From: Eubacteriales bacterium
GTDB lineage: Bacteria; Bacillota; Clostridia; Christensenellales; Aristaeellaceae
Direction of reading: 5' to 3'
Assembly (NCBI GenBank): GCA_028693055.1
Contig: JAQUWD010000019.1
Span: 1-59,751 of the forward strand
DNA length: 59,751 bases
Shown here: positions 10,901 to 18,107 of the stretch, piece after piece
How positions within the stretch are numbered: position 1 is the stretch's first letter
Layout: the number at the start of each line of letters is the position of its first letter
Position numbers and translations under genes: made by a program
The notes under the pieces: generated by a model
Databases searched by the model: none
The model's input: the letters and a program-made list of their open reading frames with translations, nothing else
Told to the model about the DNA's origin: nothing

Positions 10901-11730
10901 TTGTTGAACTTATAACGGCCGACGCGCATCAAATCGTAGCGCTTGGCGTCAAAGAACAAAGAATTAAACAGATTGGTGGCGCTCTCCCGGGTAGGGGGCT
11001 CGCCGGGCTTTTGCCGCTTGTAGATTTCGATGAGACCCTCGTCCTGAGTCTTAGCGTTGTCGCCCTTTTGGATGGTTGCCATCAGGCGTTCATCCTCACC
11101 CAGCAGGTCGATAATCTCCGCGTCGGTGCCGAAGCCCAGCGCGCGCAGGATTAAGGTAAGCGGCAGCTTGCGGGCGCGGTCAATACGCACCCACAGCACG
11201 TCGTTGGAGTCGGTTTCGTATTCCAGCCACGCGCCGCGATTGGGAATAACGGTCGTCGAAAAAAGGTGCTTGCCTGTTTTGTCGATCTGCTTTTCGTAAT
11301 ATACGCCGGGTGAACGAACCAGCTGACTGACAATAACCCGCTCCGCGCCGTTGATAATAAAGGTACCGTGCTCGGTCATAAGGGGGAAATCGCCCATGAA
11401 CACGTCGGATTCCTTGATTTCACCCGTCTCGCGGTTTTTAAGTCTCACAAAAACCTTTAACGGAGCCGCATAGGTCATATCCCGTTCTTTGCAGCGCTCC
11501 ATGGTATTCTTGGGCTCGTCCAACGAGTAGTCCACGAACTCCAGCGAAAGGTTCTCGGTGTAGTCCACGATTGGGGAAACGTCGTCCAGCACCTCACGGA
11601 GATCGTTTTCCAGAAAACGCTTGTAAGAATTCTTCTGCACCTCAATGAGGTCGGGCATGTCCAGAATCTCATCGATGTGGGAAAAGCTCATGCGTTTTCT
11701 TAGCTTGCCCATTTGAACCTCATGCACCAT
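7987..11730 (-). CDS. rpoB: DNA-directed RNA polymerase subunit beta
   Basis: A 1247-residue beta subunit. Recognisable family blocks include [30 protein letters not shown] (in short form, the rifampicin region) and [16 protein letters not shown], with [15 protein letters not shown] in the C-terminal half. The start at 11730 (MVHEVQMGK) is chosen because AAGGGG then has about 11 nt spacing; starts at 11742 and 11739 sit almost on top of that site. The last 80 or so residues form a very acidic Asp/Glu tail, longer than in many relatives. The gene has its own consensus promoter and a leader of about 155 nt and is not next to ribosomal protein genes here. Confidence 0.98.
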   Translation of the reverse strand: MVHEVQMGKLRKRMSFSHIDEILDMPDLIEVQKNSYKRFLENDLREVLDDVSPIVDYTENLSLEFVDYSLDEPKNTMERCKERDMTYAAPLKVFVRLKNRETGEIKESDVFMGDFPLMTEHGTFIINGAERVIVSQLVRSPGVYYEKQIDKTGKHLFSTTVIPNRGAWLEYETDSNDVLWVRIDRARKLPLTLILRALGFGTDAEIIDLLGEDERLMATIQKGDNAKTQDEGLIEIYKRQKPGEPPTRESATNLFNSLFFDAKRYDLMRVGRYKFNKKLSLATRIQDHMAGEDIINPQTGEIMIKQGEVISKELARDIQNTGLNSVVLDVEGQLHKVVGNHFVDAAKYLSFDPKTVGIQEQVLYPVFKEILDGNPKEEDLKDALKSHIHDLCPKHILNDDIVASISYLLGLPYGIGFTDDIDHLGNRRLRSVGELLQNQIRIGLSRLERVVRERMAIQDADEVRPGELINIRPVSAAIKEFFGSSQLSQFMDQPNPLAELTHKRRLSALGPGGLNRDRASFEVRDVHYSHYARICPIETPEGPNIGLIGSLATYARINEYGFIEAPYRWVDKKNCRVTDDIVYMTADEEDFYLVAQANEPLTEDGSFINDEVAVRDKAEIIQVPKQNVDLIDVSPRQVVSVATAMIPFLENDDATRALMGSNMQRQAVPLLVPEAPIVGTGMEYKAAHDSGVVLLSKESGVVEKVSGSEIVIRDERRERHTYRLSKFARSNQGTCINQRPRVTAGQVIEKGDLLADGPSTEKGEIGLGRNVLIGFMTWEGYNYEDAVLISEKLVKEDVYTSIHIEEFESEARETKLGPEEITRDIPNIGDDAVKDLDEDGIVRIGAEVRSGDILVGKVTPKGETDLTAEERLLRAIFGEKAREVRDTSLRVPHGEGGIVVDVKIFTRENKDELSPGVNMMVRVYIAQKRKISVGDKMAGRHGNKGVVSRILREEDMPFMPDGTPLQIVLNPLGVPSRMNLGQVLEVHLGMAAKALGWHVATPVFDGATEEDIEECLVQAGKNPNGKTILYDGRTGDPFENPVTVGYMYFLKLHHLVDDKMHARSVGPYSLVTQQPLGGKAQFGGQRFGEMEVWALEAYGAANTLQEILTVKSDDIVGRVKTYEAIVKGTNIPAPGVPESFKVLIKELQSLALDIRVLDTNKEEIIIRELDDDDDMDTSSDSRYADEAEEPETVEVETEEEPVAADEDVDLDFNLDDELDDFDMDLGDDLDGIDLDSDEKPDESDDKE

Positions 11731-11742
11731 AAATGCCATCAC

Positions 11743-11887
11743 CCCTTATGTTCTCGCAGGTATCGGAAGCGATTCGCAAAAACCCTTGCTACATAACAAG
11801 AATTTCTTGTTGCTTTTTTGCCCCGAGGCATGTACAATACCTATCAGGCAAAGTGCGCGAGAAAGCTCAGTTCCGATACTGATGCAA
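11743..11887 (-). ncRNA. Structured 5' leader of rpoB mRNA
   Basis: The inferred transcript leader runs from about 11887 down to the rpoB start. Two long complementarities cross each other: GTATCGGAA at 11879-11871 can pair with TTCCGATAC at 11768-11760 (9 bp), and TTCTCGC at 11863-11857 can pair with GCGAGAA at 11757-11751 (7 bp). The second helix ends a few bases before the AAGGGG ribosome site. Between them is a nested hairpin (GCAAAAA/TTTTTGC enclosing AACAAG/CTTGTT). The order makes the helices either a pseudoknot or mutually exclusive. Pairing is seen in the sequence; a regulatory role is inference. Confidence 0.5.
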
Positions 11888-11893
11888 TTTTAT

Positions 11894-11922
11894 ATTATAG
11901 CGCCTGATTAGTCTCGTGTCAA
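11894..11922 (-). promoter_or_regulatory. Sigma-A type promoter for rpoBC
   Basis: On the minus strand, a perfect TTGACA (-35, 11922-11917) and a perfect TATAAT (-10, 11899-11894) are separated by 17 bp. Transcription would start near 11887, leaving a leader of about 155 nt before the rpoB start. Confidence 0.9.
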
Positions 11923-11982
11923 TACACATGCGCAAATTTGCTTTTCTTCTGTATTTTTCATTTTGGGGAGGAAAGCCTGTTT

Positions 11983-12426
11983 ATGATTAAGTTTGGTCAG
12001 GTCACTGCATACGATCAACAAACCGGGATGGCAACCATTCACTACTCCCGTCCCGAGGCTTGCGAGAAATGCGGAGCCTGCGGCGGCAAGACCCATGAGG
12101 GAACCATCACGCTGAAGGCGGACTGTGCCGAGGGCGATTGGGTCAAGGTGGAATTGCCGGACGGTAAATTTTTGCATGCCACGTTTATCGCTTATGTCAT
12201 TCCGCTGGTTCTTTTTTTTGTCGGGCTTTTCCTAGGCTACCAGATGTCTGGCGGGAACGAGGGGATTGCCTTGGCGGCAAGCCTTGCAGGCTTGGGGCTG
12301 AGCTTTCTTTTGCTGAGGCTTAACGACCGCCGTATCGCCGGAAAGCCGGAATGGACGCCCAGAGTGACTCAGGTGTACGACCATCGACCGGAGCAAATGG
12401 AGCCACACTGCGACAACCGCGCCTGA
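11983..12426 (+). CDS. SoxR-reducing system protein RseC family
   Basis: A 147-residue membrane protein. The N-terminal half carries the RseC-type Cys cluster CEKCGACGG near residues 25-33, followed by two hydrophobic segments (about 68-88 and 92-110) and a basic, polar C-terminal tail. In other bacteria RseC/RsxC-linked proteins associate with Rnf electron-transport complexes; here no rnf genes are adjacent, so the role is uncertain. The ATG at 11983 has GGAGG at 11967-11971; an upstream in-frame start at 11938 lacks a good site and would add an unrelated N-terminus. It is divergent from rpoB. Confidence 0.82.
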   Translation: MIKFGQVTAYDQQTGMATIHYSRPEACEKCGACGGKTHEGTITLKADCAEGDWVKVELPDGKFLHATFIAYVIPLVLFFVGLFLGYQMSGGNEGIALAASLAGLGLSFLLLRLNDRRIAGKPEWTPRVTQVYDHRPEQMEPHCDNRA

Positions 12427-12507
12427 TCCTATCAACAATTCACAAAAGCCGCCAAGAAAGTCTGTCTAAAAAAAGTAAGGGCGGCGCTGTTCAAAATTTC
12501 ATTTTTG

Positions 12508-12516
12508 TGGTATACT
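12508..12516 (+). promoter_or_regulatory. Extended -10 promoter upstream of RNase J gene
   Basis: TATACT at 12511-12516 is preceded by TGG (12508-12510), forming an extended -10 element. A clear -35 is missing (weak TTCAAA/TGTTCA around 12488-12495). Transcription would start near 12523 and produce a leader of about 210 nt before the RNase J start. Confidence 0.6.
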
Positions 12517-12589
12517 AAATTCGCTAATAGGATCGTAGGCTTGGCCATACGGACAAATGCATTTCAACCATTTGTAAGAGGCGCGTACG

Positions 12590-12631
12590 ACACAAGGTTG
12601 TATGGTTGTTTTGTCTTGTGTGTTTTTATTT
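12590..12631 (+). terminator. Terminator-like hairpin in the RNase J leader
   Basis: ACACAAG (12590-12596) pairs with CTTGTGT (12615-12621) and is followed by G and TTTTTATTT, giving the layout of an intrinsic terminator inside the untranslated leader. A preceding hairpin pairs ACAAATG (12553-12559) with CATTTGT (12569-12575). GGCCATAC (12543-12550) is complementary to GTATGGTT (12600-12607) in the terminator loop (two G-U pairs), a possible competing structure. The 305 bases from 12427 to 12731 hold this leader and promoter and no gene I can support. Confidence 0.45.
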
Positions 12632-12731
12632 GCTACCATCCATCACAAGCATTGAATGAATTTGGCGGAAGTACCGCCGTATTAAACAAATTTTCTGCGT
12701 CTGCGGGCGCAATGGAATGAAGGAGGCCATT

Positions 12732-14396
12732 ATGGCGGAAAAGGAACAGAAATTGCGCATTATCCCGCTGGGCGGCGTTGATGAGTTTGGAAAGAATATT
12801 ACCGCTATCGAATGCGGCGACGATATGATCGTTGTGGATTGCGGATCGATTTTTCCCAAGGAGGATATGCTGGGGGTTGATCTGGTCATCCCCGACGTCA
12901 CCTATCTAATTAAAAATCGGGAGCGCATCCGCGGCATGCTGCTAACCCATGGACATGAGGATCATATTGGAGCGACGCCCTATGTGCTTCGTCAGGTTCC
13001 CATGCCGCTCTACGGCACCAAGCTTACGCTGGCGCTGGTGGATTTAAAATTGAAGGAGCACCGCATTGCGGGAATTCCCTTGAATGTGATCAAGCCCGGC
13101 GACGAAATGGATCTGGGCTGCTTCCATATTCAATTTATACATGTGAATCACTCCATTGCGGGAGCGGTCGCTATTGCCATTACCTGCCCGGCTGGTACGA
13201 TTATCATGAGCGGGGATTTCAAGATCGACTTTACGCCCATCGACGGCGAGGTGACGGATCTTGCTAGCTTTGCAATGTTAGGCAAAAAAGGCGTGCTGGC
13301 CTTCCTGTGCGAGTCCACCAATATCGAGCGTAAAGGTCATACCATGAGCGAAACCAAAATCGGTCAGACCTTTATCGATATGTTCCAGCAGGCTAAGGGA
13401 CGGGTCATCGTTGCCATGTTTGCCAGCAACGTTCACCGGGTGCAGATGGTGGTGGATTCCGCCGCTATGTACGGCCGCAAGGTCTGCTTTATCGGCCGCA
13501 GCATGGTAAATGTCAGCCGAGTGGCAATGTCCATCGGAGAGCTGAAAATTCCCGAAGAAAACATCATTGATGTGGACGACTTGGACAATTACCCCGACGA
13601 GGAAGTATTGGTGGTTACCACCGGCAGTCAGGGCGAAGCCATGGCGGGCCTCACTCGGATGGCTTACGGCGAGCATCGCAAGCTTCAAATCCGCCCCTCG
13701 GACATGGTGATTATTTCCGCGTCGCCCATCCCCGGCAACGAAAAGCCAGTCGCCCGGGTGATCAATCAGCTTTATCGCTGCGGCGCTAACGTGATCTATG
13801 GACAGCTGGGTGAGGTTCACGTTTCCGGCCATGCCTGCCAAGAGGAAATCAAGCTTCTGCACGCCCTGTGCAAGGCAAAGTATTTCATTCCCATCCATGG
13901 CGAGTATGCAAAGCTTTGGCAGCATGCGGAGCTAGCGGAGCAGCTGGGCACCCCAAGCGAGAATATCGTCATTCCCGAAATCGGTCAGGTGATCGAGATG
14001 AGCCAGGAGAGCTTGGCCATCACAGGCGTGGTACCCACCGGCGGAGTGCTGGTAGACGGCCTTGGCATCGGGGATGTAGGCAACGTGGTGCTGCGAGATC
14101 GCAAGCATTTAAGTCAGGACGGCTTGATCATCGTGGTCATGGCTATCGACCGGGATAACGGCACGCTGGTTTCCGGCCCGGATATCATCAGCCGCGGCTT
14201 TGTCTATGTGCGCGAGAACGAGGATATCATCGAGAACAGCCGCGGTTTGGCCCGGAGCATCATTGCCGAGTACGGTCAAATTGACGGCAGCGAATGGCAA
14301 AATATGAAGAACCGTATCAAGGATGAGCTTCACCGCTATATCTTTGATAAAATTAAACGTAATCCCATGATTCTGCCGATTATTATGGAGATCTAA
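12732..14396 (+). CDS. rnj: Ribonuclease J
   Basis: A 554-residue metallo-beta-lactamase/beta-CASP ribonuclease that combines 5'-3' exonuclease and endonuclease activity in mRNA decay and rRNA maturation. The signature THGHEDHIG lies near residue 75. Other family blocks are GDFKIDFTPIDG, FASNVHRVQ, the beta-CASP block VVTTGSQGE, ISASPIPGNEK, VHVSGHA and PIHGEYAKL. The ATG at 12732 is chosen because AAGGAGG (12719-12725) is ideally placed; an in-frame ATG at 12717 would overlap that site. The gene has a long structured leader. A secreted protein gene follows within 3 nt of its stop. Confidence 0.96.
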   Translation: MAEKEQKLRIIPLGGVDEFGKNITAIECGDDMIVVDCGSIFPKEDMLGVDLVIPDVTYLIKNRERIRGMLLTHGHEDHIGATPYVLRQVPMPLYGTKLTLALVDLKLKEHRIAGIPLNVIKPGDEMDLGCFHIQFIHVNHSIAGAVAIAITCPAGTIIMSGDFKIDFTPIDGEVTDLASFAMLGKKGVLAFLCESTNIERKGHTMSETKIGQTFIDMFQQAKGRVIVAMFASNVHRVQMVVDSAAMYGRKVCFIGRSMVNVSRVAMSIGELKIPEENIIDVDDLDNYPDEEVLVVTTGSQGEAMAGLTRMAYGEHRKLQIRPSDMVIISASPIPGNEKPVARVINQLYRCGANVIYGQLGEVHVSGHACQEEIKLLHALCKAKYFIPIHGEYAKLWQHAELAEQLGTPSENIVIPEIGQVIEMSQESLAITGVVPTGGVLVDGLGIGDVGNVVLRDRKHLSQDGLIIVVMAIDRDNGTLVSGPDIISRGFVYVRENEDIIENSRGLARSIIAEYGQIDGSEWQNMKNRIKDELHRYIFDKIKRNPMILPIIMEI

Positions 14397-14399
14397 CAC

Positions 14400-15650
14400 A
14401 TGAGAAAAGCATCCTTCCATTACGTCTTGGGTGGTGCAATCTTACTGGCGTTGCTTGTTATGCTCTGCGCTTCCGCTTCTTTCGCCTCCGGCATGGACGA
14501 AGTCCTGCTGGAGGAGGGGGATCGGGGCGACGAGGTTATGACGATGAAGCAACGCCTTTATGATTTGGGGTATTTCAGCTCCACCAATTTCAGCGTCAAG
14601 TTTAATGAAAGCACCGCAAGCGCGCTAAAGGAGTTTCAATCCGTAAACGGCCTTCCGGTAACGGGTATTTTTACTGTTCGTGACTCCGAGGCGCTCTACG
14701 CCGAAGACGCGCTGCCTTATATCGCGCCTACGGCAACGCCTGCGCCTACGCCTGAACCGTTGGCAACCATGCGTCCCTTCAACCCCTCCGACGAGCCGGA
14801 ACGGGATGAAGCAGGGTATCTGGCAGAGGATGGCGAATATTTTTATGAAAACGATGAGGAAGGCCAATGGGCGTACCTTTCGCCGAATCTGCAAATCATC
14901 ATCAATCGTTATACCGACGAAAGCATACCGTTGATTTGGTTTGAAACGGAAATGCTGCTGCGGGGCGATGAGAAGCTATTAACAACGGAAAATAACCCGG
15001 AGCGTCCGGGTACTCGCTTTGCCTACCCCTTCGATATCGCCACCCAAAACCAGTATGTGCTGGGCTTTACCGATGATTTTTACGGTCATCGACTGTACCG
15101 CAATCAAACCGGCGGAATCGTAATTCGCAATGGCCAGATCATCTCCGAGAAAACCTACCATAAGCGGCTGCATAATCTACCCAATTTGGATATGATGGCG
15201 CAATTTCCGGATGGCAGCCTGAAAACCTATTATGCGGGCAGCATCACAGCGGAGGAGCTGCTGGCATTGGGCGCAGAAAACGTTTTTTGCTTTGGTCCCG
15301 TGGTGGTAAAGGACGGCGTGATCGATGAATTGGTGACCGAGGGCTACTATGATACCAAATCGCCTCGGCAGCTGCTGGGGATGATCGAGCCCAATCATTA
15401 TCTGCTATTGACCGTTCAGGGACGCATGGCGGACAGTATCGGTTCCGGCCTTCGCAAGCCCGCGGAAATTCTGCTGGCACGCGGCGTCACGGAGGGCTTC
15501 AATCTGGATGGCGGCAATACCATGGCCTTGGTGTTCCGCGGACGAATGCTGAATAATTTGGCAAAGTGGAAGGATAAAACCTTCGTTCGTACCGTTACCT
15601 CCTTAATTGGTCTTGGCGTAAGCGCCAACGCTATCCCAACGGACGAATAA
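14400..15650 (+). CDS. Secreted protein with PG-binding and phosphodiester glycosidase domains
   Basis: A 416-residue exported protein. Residues 1-30 form a signal peptide (basic start, hydrophobic core ILLALLVMLCASASFA). A peptidoglycan-binding type-1 domain covers about 35-95 (GDRGDEVMTMKQRLYDLGYF...ALKEFQSVNGLPVTGIF), followed by a Thr/Pro linker (TATPAPTPEP). The C-terminal half, about 215-410, resembles the NAGPA/phosphodiester glycosidase family, with the signature GVTEGFNLDGGNTMAL. Such proteins are thought to act on exopolysaccharide or cell-wall sugar phosphodiesters outside the cell. It starts 3 nt after the RNase J stop and probably shares its transcript. Confidence 0.87.
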   Translation: MRKASFHYVLGGAILLALLVMLCASASFASGMDEVLLEEGDRGDEVMTMKQRLYDLGYFSSTNFSVKFNESTASALKEFQSVNGLPVTGIFTVRDSEALYAEDALPYIAPTATPAPTPEPLATMRPFNPSDEPERDEAGYLAEDGEYFYENDEEGQWAYLSPNLQIIINRYTDESIPLIWFETEMLLRGDEKLLTTENNPERPGTRFAYPFDIATQNQYVLGFTDDFYGHRLYRNQTGGIVIRNGQIISEKTYHKRLHNLPNLDMMAQFPDGSLKTYYAGSITAEELLALGAENVFCFGPVVVKDGVIDELVTEGYYDTKSPRQLLGMIEPNHYLLLTVQGRMADSIGSGLRKPAEILLARGVTEGFNLDGGNTMALVFRGRMLNNLAKWKDKTFVRTVTSLIGLGVSANAIPTDE

Positions 15651-15678
15651 ATAAACAATACAAAAGGGGGAGCATATC

Positions 15679-16461
15679 ATGACTGCTGAAGTCTATGATT
15701 ATTGTCTGCTATTTTTTGCGTGCTCTATGCTGGGGTGGATGATGGAGGTTTGCTGCAAGCTGATCCAATTTAGACGCTTCATTAACCGTGGGTTTTTAAT
15801 CGGCCCCTATTGCCCGATTTACGGCTTCGGCGCGGTGCTGGTTACGTATCTGCTATCCGGCTTTTCGCAGTGGCCGGTGGCGGTGTTTGGGCTGGCGGTT
15901 CTGGTTTGCGGCACGTTGGAATACCTCACCTCGTATTTTATGGAAAAGCTTTTTCATGCCAGATGGTGGGACTACAGCCAAAAGAAGTTCAACATCAATG
16001 GCCGCGTCTGCGCCGACACGTTGATTCCTTTTGGACTGCTGGGGCTGGGATTGGTGTATTTGGTCAAGCCGGTGTTTTTTCGCTGGCTTGCTCCGCTGCC
16101 GCTGGAAACCCTGCAAACATTGTGTATTGTGCTTACGTCTCTCCTGCTGGCTGATACGATTACCTCTACCTTCGTTCTGGGAAGAATCCGCAAGCACACG
16201 GACTTGTCCGGAAAAGACAACACCGAGGCCATTACCAAGAGCGTTCGGGAAACGCTGGCTAAGGATTCACTGCTGGTACGACGTACATTGCAGGCTTTCC
16301 CGTACGCCAAGCTTTATAACCGTCAGGTAATTGAGGAAATGAAGGCGCGAAGGGAGCGGGTAAAGACAGAGCTCAAGCGCGCACAGAAGGAGCTTCACGA
16401 CGAGATTAACGCCCGGGAAATGGAGCTAAAGAAAGCGATCAAGGCTACGAAAAAGAAATAA
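15679..16461 (+). CDS. Putative membrane protein, CmpB/DUF1113-type ABC permease family
   Basis: A 260-residue integral membrane protein with about five hydrophobic segments in the first 165 residues and a charged, helical cytoplasmic tail (residues 195-260, KAR/KEE-rich, likely coiled coil). The blocks GWMMEVCCK, NRGFLIGPYCPIYGFG and ARWWDYS...FNINGRVC match the family annotated as putative ABC-transporter type IV (CmpB). Actual transport function has not been shown for most members. The start follows AAAGGGGGAG at 15662-15671. It ends just before a terminator and a repeat element shared with convergent htrA. Confidence 0.82.
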   Translation: MTAEVYDYCLLFFACSMLGWMMEVCCKLIQFRRFINRGFLIGPYCPIYGFGAVLVTYLLSGFSQWPVAVFGLAVLVCGTLEYLTSYFMEKLFHARWWDYSQKKFNINGRVCADTLIPFGLLGLGLVYLVKPVFFRWLAPLPLETLQTLCIVLTSLLLADTITSTFVLGRIRKHTDLSGKDNTEAITKSVRETLAKDSLLVRRTLQAFPYAKLYNRQVIEEMKARRERVKTELKRAQKELHDEINAREMELKKAIKATKKK

Positions 16462-16462
16462 T

Positions 16463-16500
16463 AAAAAAGGAGCCTCTGCTAGATAATGTGCGGAGGCTCC
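16463..16500 (-). terminator. Terminator for htrA, left copy of duplicated hairpin
   Basis: The 32 nt hairpin at 16469-16500 (GGAGCCTCTGC pairing with GCGGAGGCTCC) is preceded on the plus strand by AAAAAA at 16463-16468, which becomes a U-tract for minus-strand transcripts. A near-identical hairpin (29 of 32 bases) lies at 16667-16698, on the other side of a repeat element. Confidence 0.75.
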
Positions 16501-16505
16501 CATAC

Positions 16506-16658
16506 TGTCGAAAAACTTTTAAGAGGGTGTCGGGGGAGCCCGTAGGCTCCCCTGACTGTATTCGTATCGACCGGCTTTGCCGGTCGGGCGGGCAGTTTGC
16601 GGAAAAGCCGCAAACAGTACCCGTAACTGGCGAAAAAGCGCGTAGCGCTTTTTTGACA
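16506..16658. mobile_element. Family B hairpin-rich element, copy 1, inside a duplicated terminator
   Basis: This 153 bp element starts TGTCGAAAAA (16506-16515) and ends TTTTTTGACA (16649-16658), imperfect 10 bp terminal inverted repeats. Inside are palindromes GGGGGAGCC/GGCTCCCC, GACCGGC/GCCGGTC, TTTGCGG/CCGCAAA and AAGCGC/GCGCTT. It is about 85-90% identical by eye to the reverse complement of 37778-37931. No reading frame for a transposase is present, so it would be non-autonomous. It lies between two copies of the local terminator hairpin. Confidence 0.75.
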
Positions 16659-16666
16659 CGCTGAAA

Positions 16667-16704
16667 GGAGCCTCCGCTAGAGAATGAGCGGAGGCTCCAT
16701 TTTT
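16667..16704 (+). terminator. Terminator for the CmpB-type gene, right copy of duplicated hairpin
   Basis: GGAGCCTCCGCT (16667-16678) pairs with AGCGGAGGCTCC (16687-16698), followed by ATTTTTG. It differs from the left copy (16469-16500) at three positions, and all three changes keep or improve pairing. Only this copy has a downstream T-tract. Confidence 0.8.
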
Positions 16705-16712
16705 GTTTTACA

Positions 16713-18002
16713 TTACGGCTGCGCGGTGTCAAGCATCGCAAGCTCAACTGTCAGATCAATGTAATCGCCGGTGATGGTAGTATAATCCTCGATGGGCTCT
16801 TCCAGATTGACGTTGGCACGGTAGATTTTCAAGGTGGCCGTGTCGCCTACGTTTTTCGCTTGTAGGATGGAAATCATCTGGTTGGAGCTGCTAATGACGG
16901 TGCCGTCCACATCAACGATGATATCGCCCACCTTGAGCCCCGCCTTTTCGGCAGGAGAGCCGGACTCAACTTCCTTCACGTAAACGCCGTTTGGCAGATA
17001 GCCGTTGGCAACGACAGCGCTGGAGGAGTTGATGTTGGTTACGGTTACGCCGATACGAGGCTTTACAGCCGCGATCGCCGCGTTGTTGGTGCTGCCGGAG
17101 CTTTCGGTGCTGTCGGCGGAGCCGGATACCGTCTGACCGCTAACGACCTGCTCAATCAGGGGCTTTGCAACATTGATTGGGATTGCCATGCCGATCCCCT
17201 CTACTGTGGAGGAGGAGTAATAGCTGCCCGTGTATTTCATACTAGGTACGCCCACCAGCTCGCCAGCTACGTTAAACATACCGCCGCCGCTGTTGCCCGC
17301 GTTGATAGCCGCATCGGTCTGAATCATCAGGTTCACGTCGTTGGTACGAAGACCGTAAGCGTCCGTAGTGTTGTTAGAAATTTCACGGTTCAAGGCGGAA
17401 ATAACGCCAACCGTAGTGGTGCCGGTGAAGCTCAGGGGATTGCCGATGCAGATGGCCCAATCGCCTACGTTCAATACGTCGCTATCGCCAAGCACAACGG
17501 GCTCGATATCCAGATTATCCACCTTTAGCACGGCTAAGTCCAGCGTTTCGTCGGTGCCGGCTACTGTGGCGGAATAGGTCTGATCGCCCATGGTGACCTC
17601 AAGCATCGTGGCGTCCTCTACCACATGGTAGTTGGTCAGCACATAGCCTTTTGCAATAACTACGCCGCTGCCGCTGCCCTGTAGCACCTGACGGCTGCTG
17701 TCATCGCCGTTGCTGCTGCCGCTTCCATTGCCAAAGCCATAGCCGTAACCATAGCCGTAGTAGCTGTTGCGGCTGGAATAGGTGGTGTAGTTATTAACGC
17801 CTACAACGCTGCCGCGAACCTTTTGAACAGCCTCGGTAAAGGGGCTTGAGACGACGGTGGCGTTTTCGGAAACCGTAACGGCCTCCGCGTCTGCCGTGGG
17901 ATTCATCTTGATCAGTGCGGTGGTGCCAGTGATAACGACTGCCAATGCCAATGTGATTGCGATATACCCTAAGAAGCTTTTCTTGGATTCATTATTTCTC
18001 AT
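16713..18002 (-). CDS. HtrA/DegP-like S1C serine protease with PDZ domain
   Basis: A 429-residue membrane-anchored protease that probably degrades misfolded envelope proteins. Residues 10-31 form a single transmembrane anchor. A Ser/Gly/Tyr-rich spacer (about 75-105, with repeated GYGYG) precedes the trypsin-like domain. The catalytic triad is H126 (LTNYHVVED), D155 (ETLDLAVLK) and S238 (AGNSGGGMF). A PDZ domain occupies roughly 325-415 (GVYVKEVESGSPAEKAGLKVGDIIVDVDG). The ATG at 18002 has AAGGAGG upstream; an extended frame to 18038 would include that ribosome site as coding sequence. The C-terminus ends at the repeat-split terminator shared with the convergent gene. Confidence 0.93.
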   Translation of the reverse strand: MRNNESKKSFLGYIAITLALAVVITGTTALIKMNPTADAEAVTVSENATVVSSPFTEAVQKVRGSVVGVNNYTTYSSRNSYYGYGYGYGFGNGSGSSNGDDSSRQVLQGSGSGVVIAKGYVLTNYHVVEDATMLEVTMGDQTYSATVAGTDETLDLAVLKVDNLDIEPVVLGDSDVLNVGDWAICIGNPLSFTGTTTVGVISALNREISNNTTDAYGLRTNDVNLMIQTDAAINAGNSGGGMFNVAGELVGVPSMKYTGSYYSSSTVEGIGMAIPINVAKPLIEQVVSGQTVSGSADSTESSGSTNNAAIAAVKPRIGVTVTNINSSSAVVANGYLPNGVYVKEVESGSPAEKAGLKVGDIIVDVDGTVISSSNQMISILQAKNVGDTATLKIYRANVNLEEPIEDYTTITGDYIDLTVELAMLDTAQP

Positions 18003-18107
18003 GTAGTGTCCCTCCTTACTACGAGGATATTCTAACACTCATTTTTGACCACATCGTGAACGAGCAGTGAATAGTATTTGGAAAAACAAAGAAGGATATG
18101 CTGGTAA

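Noticed and set aside
12505..12720. 71-residue plus-strand reading frame upstream of RNase J
   Set aside because: It starts without a ribosome site, overlaps hairpins of the leader and resembles no protein family.
12517..12720. Known riboswitch or T-box in the RNase J leader
   Set aside because: I could not find a T-box motif or any riboswitch core that I recognise; only generic hairpins are seen.
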